Below, in pieces: positions 12,286 through 25,291 of a stretch of DNA of 64,000 bases. The position numbers were made by a program, and so were the translations under genes. Below the pieces are notes generated by a model, which worked only from the letters and a program-made list of their open reading frames with translations, made no database searches and was not told the DNA's origin. The stretch is from Papiliotrema nemorosa (lineage: Eukaryota > Basidiomycota > Tremellomycetes > Tremellales > Rhynchogastremaceae). The DNA lies in assembly GCA_032158125.1 (NCBI GenBank), contig JASKOT010000013.1, forward strand, positions 310,001 to 374,000. The letters run 5' to 3'. Each line of letters starts with the position of its first letter. The stretch's first letter is position 1.

Positions 12286-12832
12286 GTTTGATGTCTAAGC
12301 TGCTACGTGGGATATACCAGAAAGTCTTAGATGTGAGTGTAACCACCTATGACTAGTCGAGAGGTGTCTGCGCGAAGAGTCGAAGCTTCTGTTGAATGTT
12401 CGAATGTGAACAAAGGGCAAGTCTGAAGCAGCGGCGGGAAATGACGCCTCGCCGCTCAAAAAATCCCATTTCCAAGGAGAAGAGATAGGCGTGCGTAATT
12501 GAATGGGTAAGATGAGTGAGGGGACATTAAATAGGCGTGGCACTTGTTTTTCAGCGTTGGGTGGCGTGTGTGGAGGGAGGGTTGATGGTGTTTCATCGGA
12601 GGAGCAGCGAAGAGAGAGGTTCATCAACGTCCGTCCATTTATCATCCACCCTCTTGACTCGACCCTCACCCCTTTACGTATCCTGCGTCTGTTCTGAGGA
12701 GGGCGTCAGAGTAGAGGACTTCATTGATCGGGAAGACGGCCCATTCATACCTCCCACTCACCAACAATCAGCGATCTCTTCAACCTCTACCTCCACCTCT
12801 GCCAAATCTACTCCTGTGACACAGCATCAATC
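12286..12832. other. Divergent promoter, eIF1A and RING protein
   Basis: 547 bp. Just before the RING start is a pyrimidine-rich leader (CCTCTACCTCCACCTC). No gene seen. Confidence 0.6.
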
Positions 12833-14474
12833 ATGGCCACAACAGACAGCAGAACGTCCAGATCATCTACCGCATTCTCTTCTTCCTCTTCTGCATCTTT
12901 CCGTCCTACTCGACCTACCATCGCCGATGCAATCGTCCCGGCCCGTAGACGATTACGTGACGGGTCAAGGGGTAAACGGAACGCTTCGACCTTGTCCTCT
13001 TCCTCCTCCAACTCCTCACGTCAGATCGCCATAGGAAGCTCATCTCTTTCGGGAGAGTCAATGAATGCTCCGTTGAGAACGGCTCATCGACAAACGGACG
13101 AAGCGACAGATGCGGATATGCGATACTCGTATGTTGCCGAAGCCACCCCAGGCAGCACACGACTCCGAATTCGTCGCACACGCGGCTCTTCTCCTCCTCG
13201 AGCGGTCGAAACCACAGATCCAAGTGAATGGACGATACATCGACCCGTCGATCGAGACTCCTCCGCTTCACCTTCATTATCCCCACCTCCCCCAGAATCA
13301 CGTCAACCCTCCTCACCACCCTCCCCAGATAGGTCTACTCCACCTCAAACGTCAAATCAGGTGATTGACATATCTCTCGCCGATTCGCCGGATCCTACGC
13401 CCATCTCTATTGGCGGATCGTCATCGTCCTCTACATCCGTAATAGACGATACTAGCCCGGGGGAGAGGAGAAGGTACACTGCAGCGGAGAAGGGGAAGGG
13501 GAGAGCTGTCCCAAGTCCAATCACAATAGACGATGACGAGCCAATGAGGGATCTGGAGGATGATGACGATGAATTTCGGGTCACTCAAGTTGTCTATCCC
13601 GTCAGCGAGGGGCCAGGAGTGTATGATGACGACGCACCGGACGCGCGTACAGCGCCCAACCAACCAGCAGTGGAGACGCCCACAAAGAAACTCAGACCGG
13701 AGAGACAGCAAGTTGTGGCGCTGGAAGATGAGAGAGTCGCCTCGTACAGTGAGCTTCTCCATCCCGCGTGGTTTTGGAGCTCATCCTCCAGCTTGTCCGG
13801 TTTGTTTCTGTCCACCCGACTCGCCAGTGATCACTGGGTGGTGAGTGCAGCCAGATTTCTTCGATATACGACGCTGACCTCGCCAAGCGGCCATGTGCTG
13901 TGCAAAAAGTGCCTGTTCGACTCGCTGGTTGCTGCCATTCGACGAATGCCAGACTCGGCACCACGTAACGGTCGTCTGACCAGAGGTGCAAACCGAGGTA
14001 CATATCGCGGAAGAGGTAGAGGGCGGGGTCGTGGTCGAGGCGGTATACACACTTCTCACATTCCCGGTAGAGACCTTACCCATCCAGAGGTACGAGTGCT
14101 GGGTGGACCGGACGAATGGACGGCCGAAACACTTAGAATGGCATGGTACCAGCACAAACTTCGACAGTACCATTCTCAGCTTGATAAGATTCAGCATATA
14201 CCTCGATCTGATTGGGCGACCTTTGTCGAGGCAGACGCAAATGCACCAAGGGAGGAGAATATCACAGTGTCGGAAATACTGAGAGGTGTGTGGAGGATAG
14301 AAGGGGATCAGTGGGTCATCGAGGGCGAATGTCCAGTGAGTGGAATCGAGTTGAATAAGACCTGGCGATTGACCACGTCAGGTATGCAGAAAAGCGTTGC
14401 CGGGTGGCTTTGGGCCGTTTGAGAGTGGGATCGGGTCGGTCGTCCACATTACGGGCAAAGTCAATGGCCGGTAA
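12833..14474 (+). CDS. RING-finger protein with SUMO-interaction-like motifs; candidate SUMO-targeted ubiquitin ligase
   Basis: Exons 12833-13748, 13792-13840, 13888-14335, 14382-14474 (501 residues). The N-terminal 300 residues are serine-rich and disordered, with two hydrophobic-acidic motifs, QVIDISLADS and SPITIDDDEP, resembling SUMO-interaction motifs. Splicing then assembles CPVCFCPPDSPVITG-CGHVLCKKC, the first six ligands of a C3HC4 RING; the last Cys pair comes about 150 residues later as ECPVCRKALPGGFG. Between them sits an RG-rich stretch and a helical, charged region. SLX8/RNF4 proteins combine SIMs with a C-terminal RING and ubiquitinate SUMO-modified nuclear proteins, so such a role is a reasonable inference, but the split RING is unusual. 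The RING itself is well supported; the SUMO link is tentative. Confidence 0.75.
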
Positions 14475-14694
14475 GGAGAGAACCACAATCGAGTTCGCCA
14501 TTTGGCGGTACCCACACCATGATTCGTGCCAATGTTATGCACGATATCTCTTCTTGACGATCCGCTCCTGCACCAGCACTGCGGTATGATGTTACATCGA
14601 TGATTACATGATTGGGCTTGATTACATTGTGGGTATACCTCCAACTTTCCACTCTTTCATCTTCTCTGAGACCACAAAGATGGTCGGTTTGTGT

Positions 14695-17027
14695 CTAAGC
14701 GTTGCCTAGGGCGAGCTGTACTATGACATACGCGTTCGCAACTACCACCACCGAGAACAAGACGAAACCAAGGATGGTAATCCACAATGGGCTCTTGTAC
14801 GACTTTTTAGGTCGATTTGGTGTCTGATCCACCTGTTGCGCGGCGGCGACGACGGGATTGACGGGTGTGATCTCGTCCTCGTTGACGGCCTCGATTGTTG
14901 GAGAATCAGGGCGGTGGGGTACAACCGGGTCGAGCCCTTCGACAGTCATCACCTCTTCCTTGGAACACAGCAGTACCAAGGGGAAGATGACGGTGGGCAA
15001 GATGATGGACAGTGCGACTTGTGAACCGACCAGCATGGTGTTGAGCCCTTGTTGACCTACCGCAGCGGCGACTGCAGCGGCGGGGATAACACCAATCAGC
15101 CGAGTGACGATACGTCGTGTAGCGGGCTGAGCATGAGCAAGATGGTCACGAGATGTGGCCGGAAGCTTACGGGTGTTCGCCAATTGATGAAACCTTCAGA
15201 AATGACTTGACCGGCCAACGTAGCGGTAATGGAAGCACTTTGACCAGACTGCAAAGTCAGCTCTACGAGGATGCAATAACAGCATTGTAACTTACGCAGA
15301 GAAGGGCCAATGCAAAGATGATGGACGCCCCTTGGCCGATATATGACTTTATCAATTCGAACGCTCCTGCAATATCCGAATCGCCCGTTGCGTCCGGATT
15401 GTAGTAGAAAGCTGCACCGGCCAAAATGAGGATCGCGGAGTTGATGGTCAAAGCAAAACCCAACAGACTGAAAGTTGTGTCGATCTATAATCAGCAGAGA
15501 AGGGCTATGCTCACTCACGGTAGCATGGCGGAGGTGTATATCAACCCATTTGATCCTATCAAACGACTTCATTTCCGCGTCGTATCGCTTCATTGCGACA
15601 TCGAACTCTGATACAGAGGCCGCAGCAGACACAGGTATATCCTTTCCGCCTGCATCACTCTCTGTCCTCGTCATTGCTTGCCCGGCTCTGGACGTTGATG
15701 GGATTTCGTCCATTTCGAATTCTGCTTCAGCGGGGTGAAGTTCGGATGCGGATGGTTTGCGCCGATTTCGACGAGGTACCGAGGGGAATTTAGAAGCGAT
15801 CTTTCTGGAAAAGAACCCCTCGGGCTCTGGGGCTATAGGCTGCATGTTGATCCGGTCGACGCTTGCTAGACTCGAGCCGAGGAACAAAGCGTGCGGCATG
15901 ACCGTTGCTGACGGTTAGGCGAGAAGATCACGACATGCAGAGTGAGCTCACCTCCGATAATACCGATACCGATATACAACGCGCCGGGCTTGACCAAGGT
16001 CTAGACAGCATCAATATGTGCTCAAGACTTGCTGTTGGGCTCCGAAACTCACCTTAGACGGGACATAACCCAAAAAGACATCTCCCCAATTAGGCCGGAT
16101 GAGTTTCAGAAGGACCATGAAACTGATAAAGACCGTCAAGACCTAGACACGTCAGCGAATATTTACAGCACGTCCGGGTCTCAACACACAAGAGAGACAA
16201 TGAGTATTTCGAAAAACATCATTCCTCGTCGACCTTTGCTCGAGTTGAAGAATGCCAAGACGATCAAGACGTCCACGGCAGTCACCAAGACTCCACCATA
16301 CAGCGGTAACTTGGGGAACAGTCTGCTGATCAGTCTCCACTGTCCATTATTGACCAGATGAGATTGGAACCGTCGCGGTGGATGGGAGGAAGGACGAGTG
16401 AGCGACTTACAGGTTTAGAGCAATGGCAGAACCGAGCAGCTCTGCCAAGTCTGTAGCGATGATTGCAATCTCTGCGAGAATGTACAAGGTCCATAATCCG
16501 CAATGAATAGGTACTCTGTACCGTGGATATTTCGCTTCGTATCCCAAGAACAGTTTACGGGTCTGGTGAGGGAGTGAAGATGCTGTCGTCGCGCCAAGAC
16601 GGACAGCGAGGGTTTGGAGGACTTGTCGTCAGCATCCTTGAATGGTCTCGTCACGGTGTATCTCTATAGCAGGGTGCGGACAAGCGGCTTGAGGGGTAGC
16701 GGGATGTGTGATGGAAAGCGTGGAGGGTGAATGAGGGGCAAGTACGTGTGGGTGGGGTAGAGACATACCGACTGCGGCTAGACCAGCTAATAATACCACA
16801 AACAACAACTTGTAACCGTATTCTGCACCAGCTTGAAGATCCGTAGCCCAATTACCAGGATCGATATACGCTACAGCACTGACCAATCCTGGCCCGACAA
16901 AGTGAAGGTGTCTGCGCGTCAGCCACACCGTTGAGCCAGAGTAGCGAAGGAGGGGGGGTGGAGTGGGGCGAGGGGCTGCTCACCGAAAGGCCAGCTTCTT
17001 GAAGCGCAACCATGTTATGCGCTGCAT
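14695..17027 (-). CDS. NRAMP-family divalent metal transporter (SMF type)
   Basis: Ten exons: 17027-16984, 16911-16769, 16621-16411, 16322-16190, 16142-16053, 16000-15952, 15907-15519, 15484-15296, 15248-15171, 15126-14695 (585 residues). The first helix carries [16 protein letters not shown] with the metal-binding DPGN motif, and helix 6 carries [16 protein letters not shown], the MPH motif of the second half-site. [19 protein letters not shown] is the conserved NRAMP loop. About eleven hydrophobic segments are seen. It should import Mn2+ and other divalent metals by proton symport, at the plasma membrane or an endosomal or vacuolar membrane. A charged cytoplasmic loop of roughly 90 residues after helix 6 (exon 7) is rich in Ser, Arg and Glu and could hold trafficking or ubiquitination sites. 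Confidence 0.95.
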
Positions 17028-18372
17028 CTCGAGGTGAGGGAAGATGATAAAGTCTCTAGTCTGCTATGCGGTGCACTCAAGTCATCGAGGTTGTTATAAA
17101 TACTTGGCAGTTCTGAATGGGGTGGGTCGATTGAACAGACTGAAGGGAGATCTCGGGGGAATCAACATTGGATTCCGGATCCGGAAAAGGAGCTTGCCAC
17201 TGCCATGGAAACAGATGAGACGATCCCATCACAGATCCAGTCAGCGAGCGGTGAGCTACCCAGCTGTTCTCGCTGTCTATTACTGGCCTGTCGGTCCGCA
17301 TTCAGTCGCAGATGCTGAGTGCTCTATCAGTGAACCAAGATCCCGCCAAAAGTTCAGAGGTCAGCCGCAAAGGCGTTGAGGAAGATGACCACTTCCCTGT
17401 GAGACTTAGGATGTCCTTTACAGTCATCTGACGGGCGATTAGTCATTCTTTCACTGTTGCAGGACCACGACAGATGATTTGATCTCAGAGGATAGGCAAG
17501 TGATAAGCTCGATTACGGAACGCCTCCGACTTTCTTCGCCTGAGTGGCAAAGCCCTGGACCTGCCTGTGGGACGTTCCCGCACAGTCCCGGTGTTCTCGT
17601 TTGCCCATTACGAGCAGCGAAATACGGATGATACGTCGGGAAAAGAGTTGTTGTATTCAGACTTCAAAGTGCTGTGGAATCTTAGAAACTCCCAGAGGCA
17701 AGACGTCTTTCGCAAGAATCGTTCCCTGGCTGGACGTCTTTCATTCTGCATACAAACAAAAGGATATATATCCAGGCATGCTCGGCATGCAAGCAAGGCG
17801 CTCCATATTGGATTCAGTCGAGCTTCTATCATCATTCCCAATCAACCATGACTTTAGCTCGTTGCCCCACCAAAGTTCGATGTCAGGATGTCAAGAGGCG
17901 CAAGCGGGCGTGCGAGCAGCATTAACATCGGGGCACGGTTATTCGTAAGGAGCGTACAATCCAGTACAGTAACATGATTCCCTGTGGCAACACGAAAGAG
18001 CAGAACTCGCTAAGATGTCAAGATCCATACGGTCCCGGGACTCGTAGGATCCTTGCAATACTCACGTAGCCATGTGCCTAGACCGAAGGAAGGCAAGGAG
18101 ATTCACTCTTCGCCACTTACTGTATACATGTTCTGGCATCGGATCTCCTGCACCTACAAAAGGGAGACAGCTTTTTGAAAGCTCTGGCAGGCTACGAATT
18201 GAGTCAAGATGGCATACGTATACATGGTACCGTTGCAAAGTGGTGAGAAGTCGGTTAACCTAAATTTGATATCAATATACAGTTTGGTCTGATCCTCTAT
18301 GCTTCCCTTCTCTGGCCAACTCTGGCGCTGATGATCTTCTGCTTCGCATTTTACTTCTTTCTCTCCAGTCAT
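17028..18372. other. Long gene-free stretch upstream of the NRAMP gene
   Basis: 1345 bp between the NRAMP start and the PPR 3' end, the longest gap in the window. The longest frame (17544-17948) begins at GTG, has no splice support and resembles nothing known. It probably holds the NRAMP promoter and possibly a non-coding transcript. Confidence 0.5.
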
Positions 18373-21300
18373 TCATTCTTTCGGCGGACTCTCTGGTACT
18401 GCCACCTCCGACCCAGAGTAAACTCCTTTCCTTTCCACTCCGTCTTCTAACGGTCTCGGTTCGAAAGTGGCAGAGGCTGGGATGTCAAAGGCAGGGGATG
18501 CGGAAGGAGTTTGGGGTGATTCGGATGATTGGTCCGCTTCCGATGCGCTTGCCGACGTTGAGCTTTGAGCAGCAGCGTGTACCTGATCTATTAATGGGAG
18601 ATCCGCAGTAAAACAGTCTGTACTCACAGCGTAATCATCGAGCAGACTCTTGGCTTTCATGAAGACCGCGACGGGATACCTCCTCTCTTGCATCAAAGCC
18701 AACACAGCCTCCGCGGCTTCTTTGTTGCCCATGCTCAATTCCGATCGGATCATAGATTCGTATGTTGAGGGTTCCCGGTATACCACTCCAGTCGGCGCAG
18801 AAGTCACCGTGCTAGGCTTGACATGCCCGCTCGAGGTCAACAGTTGAGGATGGTTGTTTGGGGCCGCGACTCCAGTGATCGAGTCCCCCATCGAGGCGAA
18901 AACTTCTCGTGCACGTTCTATCAGACCCGCTCGAGCATATCCGGCAATGAGCACATTGTAGACATATGCCGTGGCTTTCGCACCGACGCTGAGCATTTGT
19001 TGGTGAATGTTATCCATATCCTCAACGGTTCCCTTTTGCGCAACAACGTTCAGAATCGCCTCCCAAACGACAGGTTCTTGTCGAAGATCGACACCGTGAC
19101 GTCTGTCTGATGGGATGCTGTGGAAGATTGCAAGAGCCTGCTCCATGTTGTCGCCGTAGATACCGTACGCAGAGATGATGCTAGCCCAATGGGTGCCTTG
19201 AACCTGAACATGTCGGTCGTTTCTGAGCGCGTCAAAGACTTTGTTCATGGCGGCGAGGTTGGTTGGCGGCAAGACTGCCCAAGCGTCCAGGAGCAATTTG
19301 TAGGTGTGAGCGGAGGGAGCGACGTTCTTTTCAGTGAGGAGGTTGTAGTAGTGCAAGACTCTTTCTCGGGAGGGCTGGGTCGTCAGGTGAAATTGCATCA
19401 TTGTGCTGAATATCAGTATCTGTTTTCCGTTAGACATATGCGAGCTCACTTGAAGGGCGGGACTCGGGGCTTAAAATCTCGTTGACTCGACATCTCGTTG
19501 AACAAAACTGCGGCACTTTCACCATCACCGACTCGGCAACAAGCGTTCTATCATAAGTTCGATCATCGCACCGAGTAAGGCTACTCACAATAACAGCACC
19601 ATATGTGACCGAGCTGGGTCGGACACCCATCACCTTCATAGTCTTGAATAGGTCCAAGGCCATCTCGGCTTTCCTGGCTTTCGAGAGCTTCGAGATGATC
19701 GTGTTGAATAGGAACAAGTTGGGGACCACCTGCATCGACTTTGCCTCTTCGAACAACTCTCGAGCAACCAGCGCATCATCGGTCGTATCCTTCGAACAGG
19801 CAATCATCGTGGCGTAAGCGTCCGCAGAAGGCGCCATGCCCGCTTCGATCAATCGAGCGCGGTACATTCCTGCCTCTTCGAGGTGACCGAGATGACAAGC
19901 AGCGATGAGCATGCAGTTTTCCAGATTGTACCAAGCGGCCATTCGCTCTGCTTCAGGGAGAGAGGTGGCGATGATGTGATGTGCCAGGGCGTACAATTCT
20001 CTCGTCTTCGCCTCGTCTGGTATCCTGGCGAGGTTGTCGATAAGTCGAGCGATTTGATCGGGGTGAGCGACCATCCGATCTCGGTGCATGGCTTGCTTCA
20101 AGACCTGGTATGCCTCTTGAGCGGTGATAGAATGATGTCGGTAAGTGTGTCGGTCAATGGAGGTGCTGACTCGGGGGGAAATGGTGAAACCAGAAGATGG
20201 AGTTTCGGGAATTGGTACGGCATGCTCAACCGCCGCGGGTCCCGGTAATGATGATTGACCCTCGACAACGGCCCACGACGAAGCCTTTGCCTCGCCGAGG
20301 AGCGGTGTCAGAAGCTCCACGGCTCGGTCTCGTCCAACTCGCTGCGCCAACCTGGCAGTGCATTGCCGCGTATATGACGCGTTGAGGATCCGCTGCACGT
20401 GTTCGGGGACCGCAGCCTGATCTTTGACAATGTTGGTCAAGTCGGTAACGATTTGCAGCAAAGCCTCGTCCATTTCTCCGTCATCGTGAGGGTAGTTGAG
20501 AATTGTAGTAATGAGGATCTCCCATCGGTGTTGAGACCATTGTAATGATTCCTCTCGAGCGGGTGTCTCCATGTATCGTCGAGCAAGAGATACTGAGAGG
20601 GCCTCATCCTTTGACAGGTCGACATGATCGCTCGCCCGTCGCAGAAGAGTGAGCAAGACAGTGACAGGCACGTCGGGCCTCTGAACGGTGTCGTGGATGA
20701 TCCGTCGCACTTGCTCTGCCTTGTTCGTTGCAGTCGCCTCCGCTTGATTTCGAGAAACGGCAAATGCGTTCCAGGCATGGAACATTTGCTCCTTGTCGTT
20801 GTGGTTGATGGACACTTGGATGTACTGGGCCAGCATAGCAGGGTTGAGGGGGATTTGTCGTATATTTGAGAGTTGTTGATACGTCTTCAAAGGGGCGATG
20901 GACGTCTTGTCCCTACTGGCGATATCGACAAGATAGGTCAAGAGCCGCTCGTACTGTTTGAAGGACAGATCGTTTGTGATTGTCTCGAGTGCTTTTCCAA
21001 GTCGAGAGACGAGGAAGGTTTGGAGCAGAGCAGACTGATCGTACTCGATGAGGAAGTCGACGTAGTCTCGGGCGGCACTTCGAGGAATTGAATGACCGCT
21101 GTATATGTCGGTAGTCTTTCTGAGCTCCGCCAAACCTAGCTCAAGATCCACCCTGGCAAGCGCCAGCCCGTACGCGACGCGTTGCGAGCCGTCTACCACT
21201 CCTGGCGCTCCATTTTTACCCTGACATAGCTGGGTCCACATTTCTTGCGCCCTTTCCACCTCACCGACCTTCAGCAAAGAAGTGATCGCATCAAGCCAAA

Positions 21301-23154
21301 TCTTGGCTCGAAGCCTGACGACTTCGGGCTCAGGATCTCTCTGACCCCATCGTTCCATGAACAAGATAGGACCTTGGTGTTCTCCTTTGGACTCGGCATC
21401 GACGAATCGATCAATCTCGGCGTTGAGCGATTCGACATCGTTGACCTTGGCGAGAATCTGGAATAAAATGCCTCTCCACGGTCGGTTGGCACGGATCCTC
21501 ATGGATACACCGTGTTTGAGGACATTGTAGGCTTCTGTCAGATCCTCCTGTGAGAGGTCCCGCTTGGCGGCGGCATTCAGCAAGGCAGTATATGCGTTGG
21601 ATCGGAGTCGAGCTGTTGCACTCTGCGAAATGGTAGCAGCGTGGAAGAGTCGGATGGCCGAGTCAAAGTTTCCTTCAGCCTTGTAGCCCTCGACGACCTG
21701 GTCCTTGGCTGCTTCGCCAGAGACGTCGTATTGCTCGTTCAGTCGCTCCGCCTTCCACTGGTCCCATTTTTTCTCATACTCCCAGCTTCGAACAGCGGTC
21801 CAGACGTCCTCTTCTCTCGCACAAAGAGCTTCAATGACGATCGAGTAGGTCCGTCCATCGGGCACGCAGTCCCGGTCCAGCATTTCGTTGTACACCTCTA
21901 GTACCGGCGCAATGGATTCTCCATCACGTCGGAAGTCGAGCAGACTCTCGAGGCATTCGTTGTATTCGGATGTCGAGTAGCCCTCGGGCAGCGGGTATTG
22001 ATCGAGTTCTGCATCCTGGGTTTGGGGTGCAAAGGCGGACGGATCTCGGTTGGATCGGTAGTGCTTGATCAATTTCCGACTCAATCTCTCGTCCCTGTCC
22101 CATCGAGCTTGTCGAAGAGTATAGTAGAAGGGATGATCATTTGCTTGCCCTTCACCCTGTTGTGTGTATCCTGCCACATCGCTATCCTCCACTGGAGCGC
22201 CGAGATCCGGAACGGCGTCTGATTGTCGCATGGCAGCTGTACTATTACGGCGTACCATCGGGATGGACGCTGGTCGACCAGGCAGATCGAGCCCTGCCAG
22301 ATCCATCAGCACTCGATTCGGCTGGCCTATTATCCTCGCAGACTGGGTAGGTTCACGGCGGACAAGCTGTGTCTCCTCCTCGACCTCCGGTAATGAAATA
22401 TTGGATGATCGGGTCGACATGGCTCTCATCGACAATTGCCGTGGAGGAGCCATTCCGACGTGCCATATCTCGAGGGTTGACTGAGATCGAGGGATCGCAC
22501 GAAGAGCCGTCGGGGTGGAGGGTCGGGTGACCTGGGGTGAAGCGACACGGGGAGGAGGAGATGGAAAAGCGATGGAGCTTCGTCGACGTGTTGATGGAGT
22601 GGGTGCCTCTAGCTTCTTGAGCTCGGGACGGCTATCCAGATCCACCGCCTTCAAACTCTGTCCTGCTTGAGCCTCGATTTGTCGATGAACAGCCCTCGAT
22701 CCGTCATCCGTATCTATCAGCTGTGTCCTCTTGGACAACTGATGTTTGAACAAAAGGTAGTTCTTCTGTCGTTGATTATCGTCATTGTTGTGATTCAGGC
22801 CTGATGTCGGGTCGACCGAGGTGGTATGTTGTAAAGACAAGAATGCCCGGGCATGTCCTGTATATCCAGCATTCGAGCCTGCTCCTGCACCCCATCCGGC
22901 TCGTCCAGAGCCTGCCCCACTTGCTCCAGCATTGGCACTACCACTTGCAGCCTGTGCCGAGGTTTGTGTAGCTGATACGAGCGATGTTGCTGGGTGTTGA
23001 GGGAGATGATGTAGTAAAGAGGGATTTGACGAAAAGTGGTCGGGGGTAGGGGAAGAATGGGAAGGGAGACGGAGAAGGGGTCGGAGGTGCGTCCTGGACG
23101 TTAGCTCAAACGCCTTTCGACGTTGGGAGCTACCTACAAAGGTTTTGTCAACAT
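18373..23154 (-). CDS. Large pentatricopeptide-repeat protein, probably mitochondrial
   Basis: Five exons: 23154-23138, 23093-19589, 19547-19450, 19405-18628, 18582-18373 (1535 residues). PPR-type repeats are recognisable in the C-terminal third: NLFLFNTIISKLSKARKAEM, then VTYGAVINACCRVGDGESA, which spans the exon 2-3 splice, then HTYKLLLDAWAV and AYVYNVLIAGYARAGLIER. Other stretches are alpha-helical and repeat-like but diverged. The start given here, MLTKPLTHLRPLLRL, has a basic, acid-free character like a mitochondrial targeting sequence; it depends on a 17-nt first exon and is the least certain part. Fungal PPR proteins bind specific mitochondrial RNAs for processing or translation. I cannot name the target. 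The last intron (45 nt) is in frame. Confidence 0.85.
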
Positions 23155-23806
23155 GCTGAAAAGGTAAGAATCGGTGTGGTCAAGATGCTAGAGGCGAGGA
23201 TGATTTCTCGGTGGTCGGGAGAGTGAGATTTCGGATGTTGTAGTGTTATTCCGTTACTCCTGCATGATCCGCCGGTCGAGTACGTGTAGGGAGCGTGTGA
23301 TGATTATACAGATGGTAAGAGTGCGATGCTATGCAAGGGATCGAGTCGAGTAGACGGATGCCCGGAGTGGTCAAGAGGACGCTTGAGTATGCTCTGCGGC
23401 AAGTCTTGAAAGTGAATTTGGTTTAAATAAATCTTTGGCGGCTACAAAGAGCACACTCCGATTTGCCCCGCCTGACAGCTCTAATGCCTCGTTTCTGTCT
23501 ATGCATCCCGCACCTTCTCTCACTGAGCTACTCTCTACGTAGCATCACGGCGAGTCTCTTCCGTCTCGATCGATGCATCCAGAGCTCATGGTACCCCATG
23601 CGCATTCTTTCCTTCAAAGACGGGAAACATTCCACCTGATTCTCGAAATCTCAATAATAGACATCCGTCGGATCCGAAAGTTGTCAACAATCCTGGAGGC
23701 ATGGATGATCTCATCTCGGTCATCGGCAGCATCGTATCCCTTTGTTGCGTGTGTGTTGCAAAATACACCCACCATGATATAGGTTCATCTCAACCTGCGT
23801 GCCCGC
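23155..23806. other. Divergent promoter, PPR protein and lipase
   Basis: 652 bp with an AT-rich TTTAAATAAAT near 23,421. No gene recognised. Confidence 0.55.
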
Positions 23807-25291
23807 ATGTCTGTCCATCTGGTAGTCCTCATCCACGGTCTTTACGGCTCCCCAGCCAACCTGACAGTGGTCGAGGAGGAGATCATCCGAGCGGGGTCGG
23901 AACAAACGGGTCTCGATGCACCTCGAGTCCTCGTACATGTCTGCAAGTCTTTCACAGGAAGTCATACATGGGATGGCATCGATGTAAACGCTTGGAAAGC
24001 GAGCAAGGAGGTGGATGAAGTGATTGAAAAGGTGGAAGAGGGTGGGAAGGTTGTATCGCATTTCAGCGTTGTAGGCTACTCACTGGGAGGATGTGAGTTT
24101 TCGGTATCCTCGAGTAAGCATCACTAATCGGTCAGTGGTCGCAAGGTATCTGGTCGGATTGCTTCATTCAAGATCGCCTTCCTTTTTCAATGAGCATAAA
24201 CCCGCGGCGTTTGGTACTGCTGCAACTCCACATCTAGGAGTGTTGAAATACGGAACGAGAACCAACACTCTTGTACATACCGTCGGAAGGAGGCTTTTCT
24301 CGCGCTCGGGTCAACAGCTATACTGCTTGGATAAGGACTGGGAAGGCCGAGCGGTACTGGAGGTCCTGGCTGATCCGGATCATATCTTCGTCCAAGCCTT
24401 GACTCTCTTTCCATCAGTAATCATCGCCGCGAATGGGTGAGCTGCATACTGGACGGATCGGAGTGAAATGTGAGCGCTGAGTGTGTAGTTGCCACGACTT
24501 GACTGTCCCCTATCCCACTGCCACGTTCTCGCTGCACGACCCTTTTGAGGCCTTTGACGCGACCGGCATGCAAGTCGACGTGGACGAACACAACATTGTG
24601 CGATCTTGGCAATACGACACGGGAACCAAGGACGTCCGAGTGACTGTCAGCGAGCAACCGACAAAGACGAGGCCATTCTTTCCTCCGATCCTGTATCTCC
24701 GGTGGCCATTTACCTATGTGAGTCAGGGTGGAGCTCTTTTGGAGTCAAAGCTCATAATTAGCTGTTGTTCGCGTTGCTCCCCTTCATTTTACCTCTGTGG
24801 TTCTGTTTTGTGTAAGTCAACCCTTGCGTTGCAGATTATTGCTGACCAGCAGGACCTGCTTGATGACTCTGCACACGCTGCAATCACGCTGGAGACACCG
24901 AAAACATTTATCCAATAGCTCCAACGATCCCGCCAGAACTCCCCTTCTCGGCCGCTCTCCTTCCCCATCTCGACCCATCACGGGTACAAATACTCCTTCC
25001 ATGTCCATCCGCAGTGGCACCTCGACTCCCAACCTTGTCGAGCTCGCATTGCCGGATGACATACCCCCACGAAAAGGGCAGACTGCATTGCTTCTGACCC
25101 CTTCGCAGAAGATAATGTGTCGCAACCTGCAACAACATTTACCTCACGCTGAGCGGATCATCGGGTGGTACCCCTGGGCATACAATAGTCACGCCACGCT
25201 AGTGGTTCGAGACGCCAAGAGGTTCAAAACGCACGAAGAGGGAAGAGGAGTGGTCAAAGCCTTGGCCAAGTCTGTGGTCAATGCTATTTGA
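23807..25291 (+). CDS. DUF676 serine esterase/lipase, Lpl1/ROG1 type
   Basis: Exons 23807-24092, 24136-24436, 24489-24717, 24762-24811, 24835-25291 (440 residues). The protein opens with HLVVLIHGLYGSPANL, the oxyanion strand of alpha/beta hydrolases, followed by FSVVGYSLGGLVARYLVG with the nucleophilic Ser in GYSLG. GCHDLTVPY supplies a likely acid residue, and a late AERIIGWYPWAYNSHATLVV segment may carry the catalytic His. A hydrophobic stretch of about 25 residues after the core (24762-24860), YLLFALLPFILPLWFCF, is a candidate membrane or lipid-droplet anchor; yeast Lpl1 is a lipid-droplet phospholipase of similar size. A Ser/Thr-rich linker precedes the end. Substrate is unproven; phospholipid or monoacylglycerol is likely. 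Confidence 0.85.

Noticed and set aside
17544..17948. 134-codon plus-strand frame as a gene
   Set aside because: Starts at GTG, no splice sites, no domain, and lies in the NRAMP upstream region.
20624..22484. Several plus-strand frames opposite the PPR gene
   Set aside because: They are shadows of the long coding exon; the opposite strand has splice sites, repeats and correct phases.
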